From: G963422445 sp963422445
GTDB taxonomy: Bacteria; Pseudomonadota; Alphaproteobacteria; Thalassobaculales; Thalassobaculaceae
Reading direction: 5' to 3'
Length of the DNA: 64,000 nucleotides
Assembly: GCA_963422445.2 (NCBI GenBank)
Contig: OY729512.2
Span: forward strand, 2,418,001-2,482,000
A program made the position numbers and the translations under genes. The first letter of the stretch is position 1, and every line of letters starts with the position of its first letter. Of the stretch, positions 19,651-30,146 are shown piece after piece. The notes under the pieces were generated by a model. The model was not told the origin of the DNA. It saw only the letters and a program-made list of their open reading frames with translations, and searched no databases.

Positions 19651-20494
19651 ATAGTGTCGTCATGAGTGATGTTCATCTGTCCTATCTGTCGAACTCACTC
19701 GATGGTTCCTGGAGGCGACTTATGGGAATGGCTCATCGGCGTCACGACATTTCGGACAGGGTCTGGCTGTTGCTGGAGCCTCATCTGCCTGGCCGAGCGG
19801 GACGTTGGGGTGGGGTGGCACAGGATAATCGACGGTTCCTTAATGCGGTCTTGCTGGATTCTGCGCACCGGCGCTCCCTGGCGTGATGTGCCGCCAGACT
19901 ATGGAGATTGGAAAACTACCCATCGCCGGTTCTGTCGCTGGCGGGACAAGGGCTCTGGGGGGCGTTGCTGGAGCCTCTGGTGGATGAGCCGGACGATGAG
20001 TGGCTGATGATTGACGCCAATCATCTCAAGGTCCATCCCCATGCGAGCGGTGCGGTCGGTGGCCATCAAGCGATGGGTCGCACAAAAGGGGGCTGAACAC
20101 GACGTTGCATTTGGCTGTGGACGCGCATGGGATGCCGGTGCGGGCGTTGGTGACTGAGGGGACGGCAGCAGATTGCAGTCAAGCGGTCGAGCTGATTGAA
20201 GGGGTAGATGCCGAGTCCTTGTTGGCGGACAAGGCCTATGACACGACTGCCATCCTGTCTTATTGTGAGGAGCATGAAGTCATTCCGGTGGTTCCGCCGA
20301 AGCGCAACCGCCAGCACCCCAGAGCGTATGATGTTCCTCTCTACCGGCACCGGCATTGGGTGGAGAACGCCTTTCTGTGGCTCAAGCGCTGGCGTGGGAT
20401 TGCCACACGATACGCCAGGAATGCCGCATCGTTTCTTGCCGCGGTGCAGATTCGGTGTCTGGCGCTCTGGGCTGGCTTTTCGTGACGACACTAT
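19651..20494 (+). pseudogene. IS5-family (IS427 group) element, copy B, decayed
   Basis: This 844-bp copy of the 14686-15529 element has the same ends. One extra base near 19853 and one lost near 19951 (relative to copy A) knock out the middle of orfA. OrfB is still open (HLAVDAHGMPVRALVTEG to CLALWAGFS). The flanking 4-mers CCAG and CTAA are similar but not identical. It sits right at the end of the IS-B remnant, probably inserted in that element's CTAA target copy. Confidence 0.85.
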
Positions 20495-20636
20495 CTAATT
20501 GATTTGGCGTGATTTTTCATGTTTTCCAGTTGTGACGATTTTTTACTGGTTTTGTGTGTCCGGATTTGCGACCGCGGCCAGCATGATTTTGAAATATCGG
20601 ATTTTCAAGGCGTAACCAATCGGTTTCAACCTGTCG

Positions 20637-21238
20637 GATATCGAGATTCGTCTGGCTCGTCCTGACGAGCGGGTGGGTCGGGATACTGTGGTCACAGCCT
20701 GTCATTATCCTGGGTTCAAGGGCTTTGCCGGTCGCGGTTTGCGCCATATGGTCCTGTAGCGCGACCAATGGGTCGCGGCCGTCGGCTGGCAGACCACTGC
20801 CTTCAACTGTGCGCCGCGGGACCGGTGCATCGGTCGGGCTCCGGCGGAGCAGATCCAGCGTCTTCATCTGATCGGCAACAACACCCGGTTTCTCGTGCCC
20901 GGCAAACCGGGCGTATTTCCCGATCTGGCCCGTTTTGCACTGGCGCGGATGACGGAACGCCTGAGTGCGGACTGGCAGGCGGCGTATGGCCATCCCCTGT
21001 TGCCGGCGGAACGTTTGTGGATCCGAAGTCGTTCTCGGGAACCCTGTACGCCGCGGCGAACTGGCGCCTTCCAGGCGCTAGCAAGGGCTGTGCGCGCAGC
21101 AACGGCCGCTATACCGGATCGCATGGCAACCCCAGGCAGCGTCATGGTCTGCAGTTACGGCGCGACGCCTGTCGCCGGTTGCGCGCGACCGACGCGCTTT
21201 TGGCGGCGTGGGAGTTGAAAGCCGGGATCTCGAACTAG
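20637..21238 (+). pseudogene. DUF4338 (DruA-like) domain relic
   Basis: Across frame changes the sequence reads DIEIRLARPDERVG, HYPGFKGFAGRGLRHMVL, then TAG at about 20758, AVGWQTTAFNCAPRDRCIG, LHLIGNNTRFLVPGK, LSADWQAAYGHPLLPAE, and, one frame over, FVDPKSFSGTLYAAANWRLP and RSNGRYTGSHGNPRQRHG. This is the DUF4338 fold as in DruA. In this family GN-T-FL, ETFVDP and AANW blocks are the conserved landmarks. At least one nonsense codon and one frameshift are present. It runs straight into an ISAs1-type transposase. Confidence 0.7.
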
Positions 21239-21259
21239 AGCGTCGGGCCGTTGCCGTCG

Positions 21260-22347
21260 ATTGACGCAAACGTCGCGCAGGTTGACGATGTCCGGCGCAG
21301 CCAGGGGCGTAAGCCCTGCATGACCTCCGTGCTGTCGGTGGGTCTGCTATCTCGTCTTATGGGTCATACGGGCCCGGTGGTCGCGGCCGAATTCGCGGTC
21401 AACCTCGGTTAGACCGACCTTGCGGCCATCGGCAGCTGGAAGAACACGGTCACCGGTCGCCATGAGCCGGTCTTCGGATCGACCCTGCATCGGGTCATGC
21501 AGATCCTCGACCCGGAGCAGAGGCAAGCGGTGCTTCAACGTCATGGGCAACCGCGTCTGCCCATCGCACAAGCCATTGCCGTCGACGGCAAACACATCCG
21601 CGGCGCCAATCGCAACAGCGAGGATCATCATGAAACCGTGACCTTGGTCGAGCATGGTAGTGACATCGCAGCCGTCCGGGTAGTCCTCGAACCCCTCCCG
21701 ATCGCCGGCCGCGTCATCACCCTCGATGCCCTCCATATCACCCGCGATACCGCCCGGATCATCGTCGGGACACACAAGGTCGACGATCTGTTCACGATCA
21801 AGCGCAATGTGCCCGAAACCTGGACCACGCTGACAACATGCGAGTGGCAGACCGAGGCGACGGGGCATTGCCAGGACGAGGTCACCCTCGCGCACGGGCG
21901 AATCGAACAGCGCAGCATTGCGGTCTTCATGCCGCCACAAGCAATCATCGATTATCCGCATGTGAAACAGATCGTCCGGGTGACCCGTCACAGCATGGAC
22001 AAGACAACCCAAGACGAACCCACCGAAAACGCCCCTCGGCATGACCGCCGTCGACGCCAGCAGCGCAACACCGGCTTGCCTGGACGTCACCTTCAAAGAA
22101 AACGATTGGACCGCTCGCACCCGATACGCACCCGTCCAACAATGCCATCATCAACACCATCGCGATATCTCAACCCCGGCGGTCGCTCCTTGACAATTCA
22201 GCGCCAGGATCGACGTCAGACCGGATGCCCACGATCCAGGCCTGTTCAGTCCGATTACCCGGCAGCTAAAGACTTTCCTTTACAAGGCCCGTGCAGGCGA
22301 TATTGATCGAAGGCTTTACCAAGCCAATCATCGCTACCGGGAAAAGA
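21260..22347 (+). pseudogene. ISAs1-family transposase relic
   Basis: An N-terminal segment LLSRLMGHTGPVVAAEFAVN, a TAG at about 21410 and SWKNTVTGRHEPVFGSTLHR lead into a 270-codon open frame. That frame has AIAVDGKHIRGANRNSEDHH, ITLDALHITRDTARII and DDLFTIKRNVPETW, the DDE core of ISAs1 (H-repeat type) transposases. The C-terminal third loses frame after about 22030, and the expected C-terminal helices are only readable piecemeal. Together with the DUF4338 relic directly upstream it looks like one former fusion protein. Confidence 0.72.
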
Positions 22348-22629
22348 AATGAGCGGCGCGCCTGTCGCACGATTTCGCTAAAAGCCGCACTTTCCGGCCA
22401 TCATCGATCATCACCACCCGATACAAACCAATTCGCTCCCCGAGCAGACTGAAACAGACGCTTCAGTCCCGCCATCTAAAGATGATCGCATGAGCGGAAG
22501 ACGGCACCTCTCCCGCCTGAGTTGCTTCAGGAATCCGTTCACCACACGGTCGCCGCCAAGGGCGAAAAAATCAGCAGCAAAAACTGCGGTGCGACGACGG
22601 CCGGGTCGCGCTGTCGGGGATTCATAACA

Positions 22630-24095
22630 TCATTCGCTGCCACTTTTCCTGCCCACATCCCTTGCACGCGCTTCGCGATGGACAATCAGCAGCCCGCTGC
22701 TCACGACGAGCGCTATGCTGAGGAAACCCCAAGCGTCGGGAATTTGATTCCAGACGAAATAACCCAACACGACAGCCCAGACGACACTGGTGTAGCGGAA
22801 GGGGACGACAGCAGCGGTCTCGGCGTAGCGGAAACACTCGATCATCAACACCTGCGCGATCGCAAAGAACACACCTAACAGCGCCAGGAGAGCAAAGTAC
22901 TCGGTCCCCATCTGAGCCCAGCCCAAGAATACCGTTGGCAGGCCCAGGATCATGGTGACAATGTTTGAGACGAAGACCAACGATATCGAGGTTTCGGCGC
23001 CGACGATGCGGCGCATCAGGATATCGCGCAGCCCCAGCAGCAGGGCGACAAAGAGCGGCAACAGGTAGATCCAGTCTGCCGTCCCGCTCGGCCGTGTCAG
23101 GTAGATGGCACCGGCAAAGCCGACCCCTGCCGCCGCCCAGCGCCGCCAACCGACCCATTCGCCCAATAGCAGGGGCGCCAGCGCCAACACCCAGATCGGG
23201 TTAGTGGATTGATTCCAAGGTTTGGAACCCTCTTTTTCTTGTGGCGATGATGGTATCGGGATCGGCGGTCCAGACGAAGGGCCTGGCTTCGGTGGTGTCG
23301 TGTTCGTCGATGACGCGGCGGATGGCGTCCTGGAGGTCGCGTACGGAACGGCAGACGCCGTATTTGAGACGGCGTCGTGTCCGCTTGGCGAAGACGCCTT
23401 CGAGCGCGTTCAGCCACGCGCTCGAGGTGGGGGTGACGTGGAAGGTCCAGCGCGGATGGCGTGCAAGCCAGACCTGGACGTCCTTGTGCTTGTGAGTAGC
23501 GTCGTTGTCGAGGATGGCATGGACCGGGACGCCGGCGGGTATCGTGTGCGCGATGCGGTTAAGGCATCTCGGGAACGCCTGGTGGCGATGCCGACTGGCG
23601 TGCTGGCCGATGACCGTGCCGGCGAGCACGGTCAGGGCGGCAAACAGCGTCGTCGTGCCGTTGCGCCTGGAATCATGTGTCATGGTGGCGCCGCGGCCTT
23701 TCTTCAGCGGCAGGCCGGGCTGTGTGCGGTCAAGTGCCTGACTGTGCGACGTGTCATCGATCGACAGCACGATCGCGTCAGCCAGCGGCATCAGTGACAG
23801 GCTGGTCACGAAGATGAAAAGTGATGCAGTAGATAGAGGGCGGCGCTCGCCACCTGTGCGCGGATGCTGCGGATCCGAAGCGCGGCCCTGCCCCCCCTCC
23901 GCGCCATGCGATCAACACCAGCGGAACCATGACCAAAAAGCCGCGCATGAAGATGATCTGCCTCACCGGCAGATCCTGTGTGAGCCACTTCATTGTCGCA
24001 TCATTGGTCGTGAGGAAAGCGCCACTTGTTATCATCATCGCGACAGCGAGTAGAGAATTGGCTCCGCGAGGCGGCGCGCTGGTCGGTATGTTCAT
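22630..24095 (-). pseudogene. EamA/RhaT-type drug/metabolite transporter, split by an IS630 remnant
   Basis: From ATG 24095 the N-terminal half reads NSLLAVAMMITSGAFLTTND and LPVRQIIFMRGFLVMVPLVL. It then changes frame twice to reach VTSLSLMPLADAIVLS, where IS630 sequence begins (23779). After the remnant ends at TA 23208-23209 the transporter resumes as NPIWVLALAPLLLGEWVGWR and stays open through IYLLPLFVALLLGLRDILMR to the end. The two halves add up to a normal ~295-residue ten-helix EamA protein. Several lesions make it dead. The substrate is unknown. Confidence 0.85.
23210..23779 (-). mobile_element. 3' half of an IS630-family element
   Basis: Only the C-terminal part of the transposase is left: IDDTSHSQALDRTQPGLPLK, then HAILDNDATHKHKDVQVWLA and SSAWLNALEGVFAKRTRRRL. 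A fuller relative is at 53264-55421. The surviving end, GTGGATTGATTCC, borders TA. At the other side the break lies in a short stretch (GCGATCGTGCTGTCGATC-like) similar in the transporter and the transposase, so a short-homology deletion probably removed the 5' half. Confidence 0.82.
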
Positions 24096-24800
24096 TTTGG
24101 GCGCCAAAGGCGTTGCCAATGCGATGGGTCCAGAACGCCACGGCCGTCATTGCCTGGTCGTGGACGCCGCGGCGCAGGTGAAGCACTCGGTCGTCCTGCG
24201 GCGGCTCGATCTTCGGACGCGGCTGGAAAGCCGGGCCATGATCCTCGGGCAGGCCCATAACCATGAGGCAGAGGTCGCTTTCCGCCAGGCTGTTCGGCAC
24301 CCGGCCGAGCTTCGACCACCCGGTGCTGATGGAAGCCGACACTCCAGTCCTTGGGTACCATCATTCCTTTACCGCCGGGCCTGTTGGCAGCAAGCCGTCG
24401 CAGGCCAAAGCAGACACCACCTGCCTGATATCGTCTCGACCACCGGATAGGTGCATCCCGTAGAGAGTGACCCGATCAACTTGCCGCAAATACCGACGAA
24501 ACCGTCAATGATGAGGTCAGGTTCGCCGCCGACGATGGCACGGGTATGGACCTTGCGCCCCGGATCGCCGTGTGCCAGCGGCCCGGAAAATGGTGAGACG
24601 GAACGGTGCCCCATTTGCGACGCCGGCAAAACCCTGCTGGTTCCGCGATGCCGGGTTTCATTTCGCGCCCTGCGTGGCGATGAGGACGTTTGCCTCTGCG
24701 CCAGCCAGCGTCGGGGCTCGGCCTATGGACCACACCGAGAATGGCACCGCCTTCGGCCATCACGGTCTTGCGCCCCGCGATCTCGTCACAATCGGCTGGC
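24096..24800. other. 705 bp of degenerate sequence, no gene assigned
   Basis: Leftward fragments such as EPDLIIDGFVGICGKLIGS (about 24540-24484) and SLAESDLCLMVMGLPEDHG look like pieces of one former coding region, but they shift frame repeatedly and I do not recognise the family. The stretch lies between the EamA relic and an IS3 element. Confidence 0.45.
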
Positions 24801-24850
24801 TGAACCGTACCGGGTTTCCCGGAGGCTCCAAACCTTGAGAGACTGGAGCG

Positions 24851-27004
24851 ATGAAACATTCAAACAGATACTTCCCGGAGCTTCGGGAGCGGGCAGTGCG
24901 GTTGGTCCTGGCCCCAGGGCGGGCACGAAACGCAATGGGCTGTTCGGCCGAGACGCTTCGCAAGTGGGTCCGTCGAGCTGAACGCGATACGGGCGTTCAA
25001 CCCGGGCTGACGAGCGAGGAGCGTGAGCGGCTCAAGGCGTTGGAGAGGGAAAACCTTGACCCAAGTTGGCAGTTTTTTTCCACTGCCCGTGCCTGATCGG
25101 GGGATGTTTGCGGCCTGAGAACATCACATATTTAGCTCTTCCATCGCCTGAACTTCTATATGATGGATGTGGGTGCCCGGAACTCTTTTGTGGGGCCGGG
25201 ACTTTGTCGTTGCGTCGATATCCCCCTTGCCACGCGCGCCGGCGCGCGTGTCTGGGCAACACATCGCCAACCCTTTGCCCGCGCCCTGTACATCAAGGCC
25301 CCCAGGACCCACACCGACAAGGACGTCAAGCCCGTCCGAAGCCACAGGCTGATGCTCTCCCAGCGCGTCGGCGACAGGGTGCGCCACAGGACGCTGCTCA
25401 ATTTCGGCCCCCACGATCCGATCCCGCGCGAGAAGTGGCAAGGAGGTCACAGCCCTCGCCGAGGCGCTGCTCCACACCCGCCCGCCGCTGCTCGAAGCCG
25501 CGCCGGACGTGCAGGCCGAGCCGAGGACATCGTCGCCAGGCTCAGGGCCAGGGGGGTCCACAGCGAAGCGGTGCAGGAAGAGGCGCGCCAGCCCGACATC
25601 GCCACCGTCGCCCTCGATACCCTGGAGCACGAGACCCCGCGCACGGTCGGCTGCGAGCGCCTGTGCCTCAAGGCCCCCGACGATCCCGGCTTCACCGAAA
25701 TCCTCCACGACCTGGGCATCAAGGGCCGCGAAGGGCGCATCGCGCGCGCTGATCGTCGCCAGGATGGTCGATCCCGCCAGCGCGTGCGAGACCAGCCGCT
25801 GACTGCGCCGCGACAGTGCGACCGCCGCGCTTCTTCCGCTGGACGGCGACCGCAAGGCGCTGCGGCGCAAGACGCTTGAGCGCATCGGCGCCCTTCTCTG
25901 GCGCCACCGGGCCGCCATCCAGCGGGAGCTGTTCAACCGTGAGCGCGCGCTGCTCGACATCCCCGACACCATCGCCTTCTACGATCTCACCAACCTTCAC
26001 GACCACGGCCACACGCACGGAGAGCTCCTCCGCTTCGGGCACTCCAGGCAGAAGCGCGACGCTTGTCCCCTGATCACGCTGGCGCCGGCTTCCCGCGCAG
26101 GTGCGAGATCCGGCCGGGCACCGCGCGCGAGCCGGGCCGGCTGGAGGACGCGCTGGCCAGGCTCGAGGCGGTGTGCGGCGGCACGGCGCCGAAGCCCACG
26201 CTGGTCATGAACGCGGGCATCGTCAGCGCGGAGAACATCCTGTGGCTGGGCGAGCGGAGCTACGACTGGATCGCCCTCGGCCGGGGCGGCGAAGTCTTGC
26301 TGATCACCAGTGCGCATCACGAGGGGCGTGCCTGGCACCGCGCCGCCGAGAAGGGCGCGGCGCGGCTCTCTGTCGTCAGCGAGGGCAAGAAGAAGGCCGG
26401 GACCTCGATCCTGGGCCTGACGCGGACCCGCTTCGAGGCGGCGCTGGAAAGGCTCCACAGCGGCCTCCCGGTCAAGGGCCGCCTCAAGCGCTACGACAGG
26501 GCGCTGGAGAGCATAGGACGCCTCAAGCAGCGCTTCCCTGCGGTCGCCAGGCCCTACAAGATCACGGTCGAGACGGCGGACACCGGCGCCAAGACATCGA
26601 GGCCCCCTTCCGCAGCCTGAAATCCGAGCTCGGCCTTCGCCCGATCTGGCACCAGCGCGACCGTCGCATCGCGGCCCACCTGCGGGTCGCCGTGCTGGCC
26701 TGTCACGCCGTGCATCTGATCCGTACCCGGCTTGCCGCACGGGGGCAGTGCGGGGCATCGGTCCGCGACGGTCCTGCGGACCTGGGTGCGGATCACCACG
26801 CGTCTGCGCCAGACCGACGCCACGTTGATCGTCAACCGTCAGGACACGTGCCCGGCCGCCGAGGGTGCCGAAATCTCCTCGGCAAAGGACAACGGAACAA
26901 AAAAAGTGCCAACCTGGATTGAGCTTTGCCGTGCGAACGAGATCCTGCGCAAGGCGTCAGTGTATTTTGCCCAGGCGGCGTTCGACCGCCGACCCAAGAC
27001 ATGA
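24851..27004 (+). pseudogene. IS3 family orfA, split by an IS1634 insertion
   Basis: The first 69 codons (24851-25059, MKHSNRYFPELRERAVRLVL to LERENL) form the helix-turn-helix of an IS3 OrfA. The remainder (26923-27004) reads LCRANEILRKASVYFAQAAF and stops. Joining the two at the TTGA target copy restores ALERENLELCRANEILRKAS with no lost codon, so the interruption is the main lesion. Its TGA overlaps the ATG of orfB. Confidence 0.85.
25060..26918 (+). mobile_element. IS1634-type element, decayed
   Basis: This 1859-bp element has ends CCCAAGTTGGCAGTTTTTTT and, as reverse complement, TCCAGGTTGGCACTTTTTTT, with a 4-bp TTGA repeat on both flanks (25056-25059 and 26919-26922). The transposase (about 25240-26750) is readable in pieces: SHRLMLSQRVGDRVRHRTLL, DTIAFYDLTNLHDHGHTHGE, PTLVMNAGIVSAENILWLGE and EAPFRSLKSELGLRPIWHQR. 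The frame changes make it non-functional. A second relative is at 43208-44971. Confidence 0.82.
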
Positions 27005-27833
27005 CGAGGTTTATCGACGTGCACTGCGGCCAGTACGGGGTCGAGCCGATCTGCAGGGAGCTGCCGATCGCCCCGTCGACGTACTACGAGAGCAAGGCCC
27101 GGGATGCGGACCGCAGCCGGCGCGTGCCCATCGCGATGCGCAACTGCGCGAGCACGTCACCCGGGTGTGGGAGGAGAACTACCGGGTGTATGGGGTTCGC
27201 AAGGTGTGGCGCCAGCTTCGCCGCGAGGATGTCAAGGTGGCCCGCTGCACGCTCGCGCGGTGGATGCGCGAGCGTGGTCTTGGCGGCGTGGTGCGTGGCT
27301 CGGGGGTGAAAACGACGACGCCCGTCGTGACGCTCGCGTGCCCGGCAGACCGGGTCAACCGGGAGTTCCAGGCCCCGCGTCCAAACGCCTTGTGGCGCGG
27401 GGACATCACGTACGTCGCGACCTGGGCAGGGGTCGTCTACGTCGCGTTCGTCATGGACGCCTATGCCCGACGCATCGTCGGGTGTCGAAACGCGCTTCGC
27501 ACCGACCTGGCGCTCGACGCGCTCGAGCAGGCCCTGTACGCCCGCGTGCTGCACCCTCACGATGCCTTGGTCCACCACGGCGACAGAGGCTCGCAATATC
27601 TGTCCATCCGCCACACCGAGCGCCTGGCCGAGGCCAGCATCGGGCTGGACAAGACCGAGGTGATTCGACCCCGCGGCCCGTGGCGGGGTCTTGAAGCAGT
27701 GGAGTTCGCAACCCTCGAGTGGGTCGATTGATTCAACAACCGCCGGATCCTCGAGCCGATCGGAGACCGACCTCCAGACAAGGCCGAAGCGCCGTACTAT
27801 CGCCAAACCGAGCACACGGCGCTGGCCGCGTAA
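27001..27833 (+). pseudogene. IS3 family orfB, frameshifted and with a late stop
   Basis: ATG 27001 overlaps the orfA stop. MTRFIDVHCGQYGVEPICRE is the usual start; a frameshift near 27130 leads to VTRVWEENYRVYGVRKVWRQ. The rve integrase core follows: Asp in LWRGDITYVATWAGVVYVAF, Asp in LVHHGDRGSQYLSIRH, and the Glu region EAVEFATLEWVD. TGA at 27729-27731 replaces the Trp of the usual WVDWFNNRR, then FNNRRILEPIGDRPP runs to a normal end at 27833. The two lesions probably abolish transposition. Confidence 0.85.
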
Positions 27834-27871
27834 CTCACACAAACAGTCTCCGGAATTCCCGGCGCGGTTCA

Positions 27872-28526
27872 GAGCGGCGTTGCGTTTCCAGGTCGATCGA
27901 ACCAAGGCTGGGTTGCGCGGCAATGATGCTTTGAGCCTCGCCTCCAATATGCTCGAAGTTCGCCGGCAACCGCTCACCGTTGATACGTGGCATCGCCCTT
28001 GCTCTGCGTCGTCTTGATCGAGTCGCGAGTGTCGGTCATCCAATGACGGTCAACAAGAGTGACAGGGAGCGATTTCAGGACGATCATATCGAGTTACCAA
28101 GATGGATGACAGCAGGCGCGTGTTGCCACTCCAGTTCATGTCCTTCCCTGACAGAGCCGTAAATCCATGGCGTTTGGATATCGTGACGAGTAATTGCCGC
28201 CGGAAAGGATTGTCGAAACCGTCGGATTCCCCGTCTGCCATGATCTCGCCGCCGCGTCCGGGCAGAGGTCGGGCTCGCAGCGAAGTCCTGCGGCCCTGTC
28301 GCAGAATCTCATCGCCCATTCCTGTGTGGAATCGAAAGCCGATAACCAGAACGTTTTGCAAAATCCATGCGCTTGACAGACCATGGTGAACTTGATTGGG
28401 ATCAAACGGGACGCTAGACAGTGCAGGCACGCAGAGTGAGCGGTTGCAAGTTTCCGTCTGGTTCGTGTAATCAGGACACACAATCTTCATGTGGCACGAT
28501 AGAGTGTATTTTGCCGGAGGCAATTT
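27872..28526. other. 655 bp without a recognisable gene
   Basis: No family signature on either strand. It lies between the IS3 element and the oxygenase gene and must contain the promoter of the latter if that gene is expressed. Confidence 0.45.
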
Positions 28527-29804
28527 ATGGACAAGCTTGAAGTCATCGAGACTCCCGTGACGGTGGATGTGGAACCAAGATCGACGGCCTACGTCCCTTC
28601 CCTCCAGCTCACGGAAGGCCAATCGCCGCCGGTCGCCGCGAATGGCGGACTATCCTATATGGCGTTCGATCGGAACGGGGATGGCGGAACTGCCGCAGCG
28701 ATGGCGGCGGCGTTCGCCCAGATCGCCGAAGGCAATGGGCAGGCGGTGATCGACATGCTCGACAATGATCCCCCCGGCCCTATCGAAACCCAGTGGGGGA
28801 CCGGCTTTCGTGAATACTCGGAGTGCCTGGATTACATTCGGGCCAACAACATCGAAGCCCCCGAACGCGGCCTTGCACTTCCGCTGCGCTATACCATCAA
28901 CGAGTACCCCTCCTACTCCATCGTCCCTTCCAACGCCATCTGGCGGGATCCATCACGTGCATCCGAGGCGAAAGCCTTGCGCAAGGCCGAACAGAATAAC
29001 GGGCGGCGAAGCCTTTATTTTCCCCAGGTGATGCGCGATGCACGACGCATGGAGGAGTACTACCCGGGTCTCTCGCCCAACAGCCCCGAATGCATGGACA
29101 GGCTTGGCGTCGCGCTTGCGCATTGTGAGTCCAAATGCAAGAATTTTTACGACTCGGCGGAAGTGGAACGCATCTTCTATCCGGAGATCGAGAAACTTCT
29201 TCTGGAGTTTTTCCCGGAGGCCACGGACGCGCTCGTGTACAATCACGATGTGTTCGACAAGGACTACGAGGGCGACCGCACGGAGGATCAGGATAACAAG
29301 AATCCGGGCGTGAACGCCAATTACGCCAACCTCGTGCACAACGACCTGAACGACAACAGCGGCCGCGTGCGGTGCCGCGAACTGCTCATGAGGAATCTGC
29401 GGAACTTCGGACGTGAACAGCACTACACGGAAGCGGAGGCTGACGCGAAGATGTCGCGGCGCTTCATGTCGATCAATCTTGCCAAGCCGATGGAAACCGT
29501 GGGGCAGTTCCCCTTCGTGCTCTGCGCTTGGCCTTCTTTCGCCGACCAGCCTTACATCAACAACTACCGGATCTACGACGACCGTGTCGGTGAGACCACG
29601 CGTTTCACCTACCGACCCGATCACGAGTGGTATTGGTTTCCGCAACAGAAACCCACAGAGGTTTCGATGCTCAAATGCTACGATTCCATTGCGGACGGGT
29701 CGGTTTCGCGCTGGTCGTTCCACACCGCCTGCATTGATCCGACAGCGCCCGACGACGCTCCCTGCCGCAAGAATGTCGTGGTGCGGTCCTATGTCTTCTT
29801 CTGA
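28527..29804 (+). CDS. CmcJ/NvfI-family oxygenase-like protein
   Basis: This intact 425-residue protein is preceded by GGAGG (28516-28520) 6 nt before the ATG. The C-terminal half carries the family landmarks: VHNDLNDNSG (270-279) with His271-x-Asp273, a facial-triad type iron site; RRFMSINLAKPMETVGQFPF; HEWYWFPQQKPTEVSMLKCYDS; and FHTACIDP with a candidate third ligand His399. The family includes bacterial CmcJ (cephamycin C-7 methoxylation) and fungal NvfI, an Fe(II)/2-oxoglutarate endoperoxidase. Secondary-metabolite oxidation is the best guess. The first ~115 residues are less typical. No other biosynthetic gene is adjacent; it is bracketed by IS3 and IS630 elements, which suggests transfer or a lone survivor of a lost cluster. 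Confidence 0.82.
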   Translation: MDKLEVIETPVTVDVEPRSTAYVPSLQLTEGQSPPVAANGGLSYMAFDRNGDGGTAAAMAAAFAQIAEGNGQAVIDMLDNDPPGPIETQWGTGFREYSECLDYIRANNIEAPERGLALPLRYTINEYPSYSIVPSNAIWRDPSRASEAKALRKAEQNNGRRSLYFPQVMRDARRMEEYYPGLSPNSPECMDRLGVALAHCESKCKNFYDSAEVERIFYPEIEKLLLEFFPEATDALVYNHDVFDKDYEGDRTEDQDNKNPGVNANYANLVHNDLNDNSGRVRCRELLMRNLRNFGREQHYTEAEADAKMSRRFMSINLAKPMETVGQFPFVLCAWPSFADQPYINNYRIYDDRVGETTRFTYRPDHEWYWFPQQKPTEVSMLKCYDSIADGSVSRWSFHTACIDPTAPDDAPCRKNVVVRSYVFF

Positions 29805-30146
29805 CCGGGAGATCGCACTGGAACGGTTCGCGCATGTTTGCGACTCCCGCCAGATATAGCGGATTTGATTGTCGACGGATTCCGCGAGGCCAACTCCGTT
29901 CGAACCGCCTCCGGCGCGACTGGCTTTCCTTGCAACCGAAATACGGTCGCTGGATCCGATGGCGGGCATTCGTCCCGCTGGGTGCACATTGCTCCCTTTT
30001 GTTGTGAGCTGTCCGGTTTGCCCGACAGGGCGGCGGGGCAGCCCGCTTTATCGACCTTCGTGATCAGGACCAGACCGAGCATTCGATTTAACAGATGTCA
30101 TGACGAGGACAGTGGCCGGATTTTCGCAAGAAACCAGCCTGTAATA
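29805..30146. other. 342 bp, no gene seen
   Basis: This lies between the oxygenase gene and an IS630 element. One short frame reads RSNRLRRDWLSLQPKYGRWI, of unknown meaning. Confidence 0.4.

Larger units (their letters stand above)
20530..22350 (+). mobile_element. ISAs1-like element with a DruA-like domain, decayed
   Basis: The region holds two rightward coding relics back to back, described separately. Exact ends and target duplication were not found, so the limits are those of recognisable coding sequence. Confidence 0.6.
24801..27871 (+). mobile_element. IS3-family element, interrupted by an IS1634-type element
   Basis: The ends TGAACCGTACCGGGTTTCCC (left) and TGAACCGCGCCGGGAATTCC (right, reverse complement) are typical of IS3-family terminal repeats. 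Without the insert the element is about 1.2 kb. It contains orfA (split) and orfB. No 3-4 bp duplication is evident. Confidence 0.85.

Noticed and set aside
11054..22350. A Druantia defence system
   Set aside because: Only DruA-like domains are present, both fused or adjacent to transposases; no helicase (DruE) or DruB-D genes are seen.
25124..25972. Leftward 282-codon frame over the IS1634 relic
   Set aside because: It is antisense to readable transposase blocks and has a shadow-like composition.
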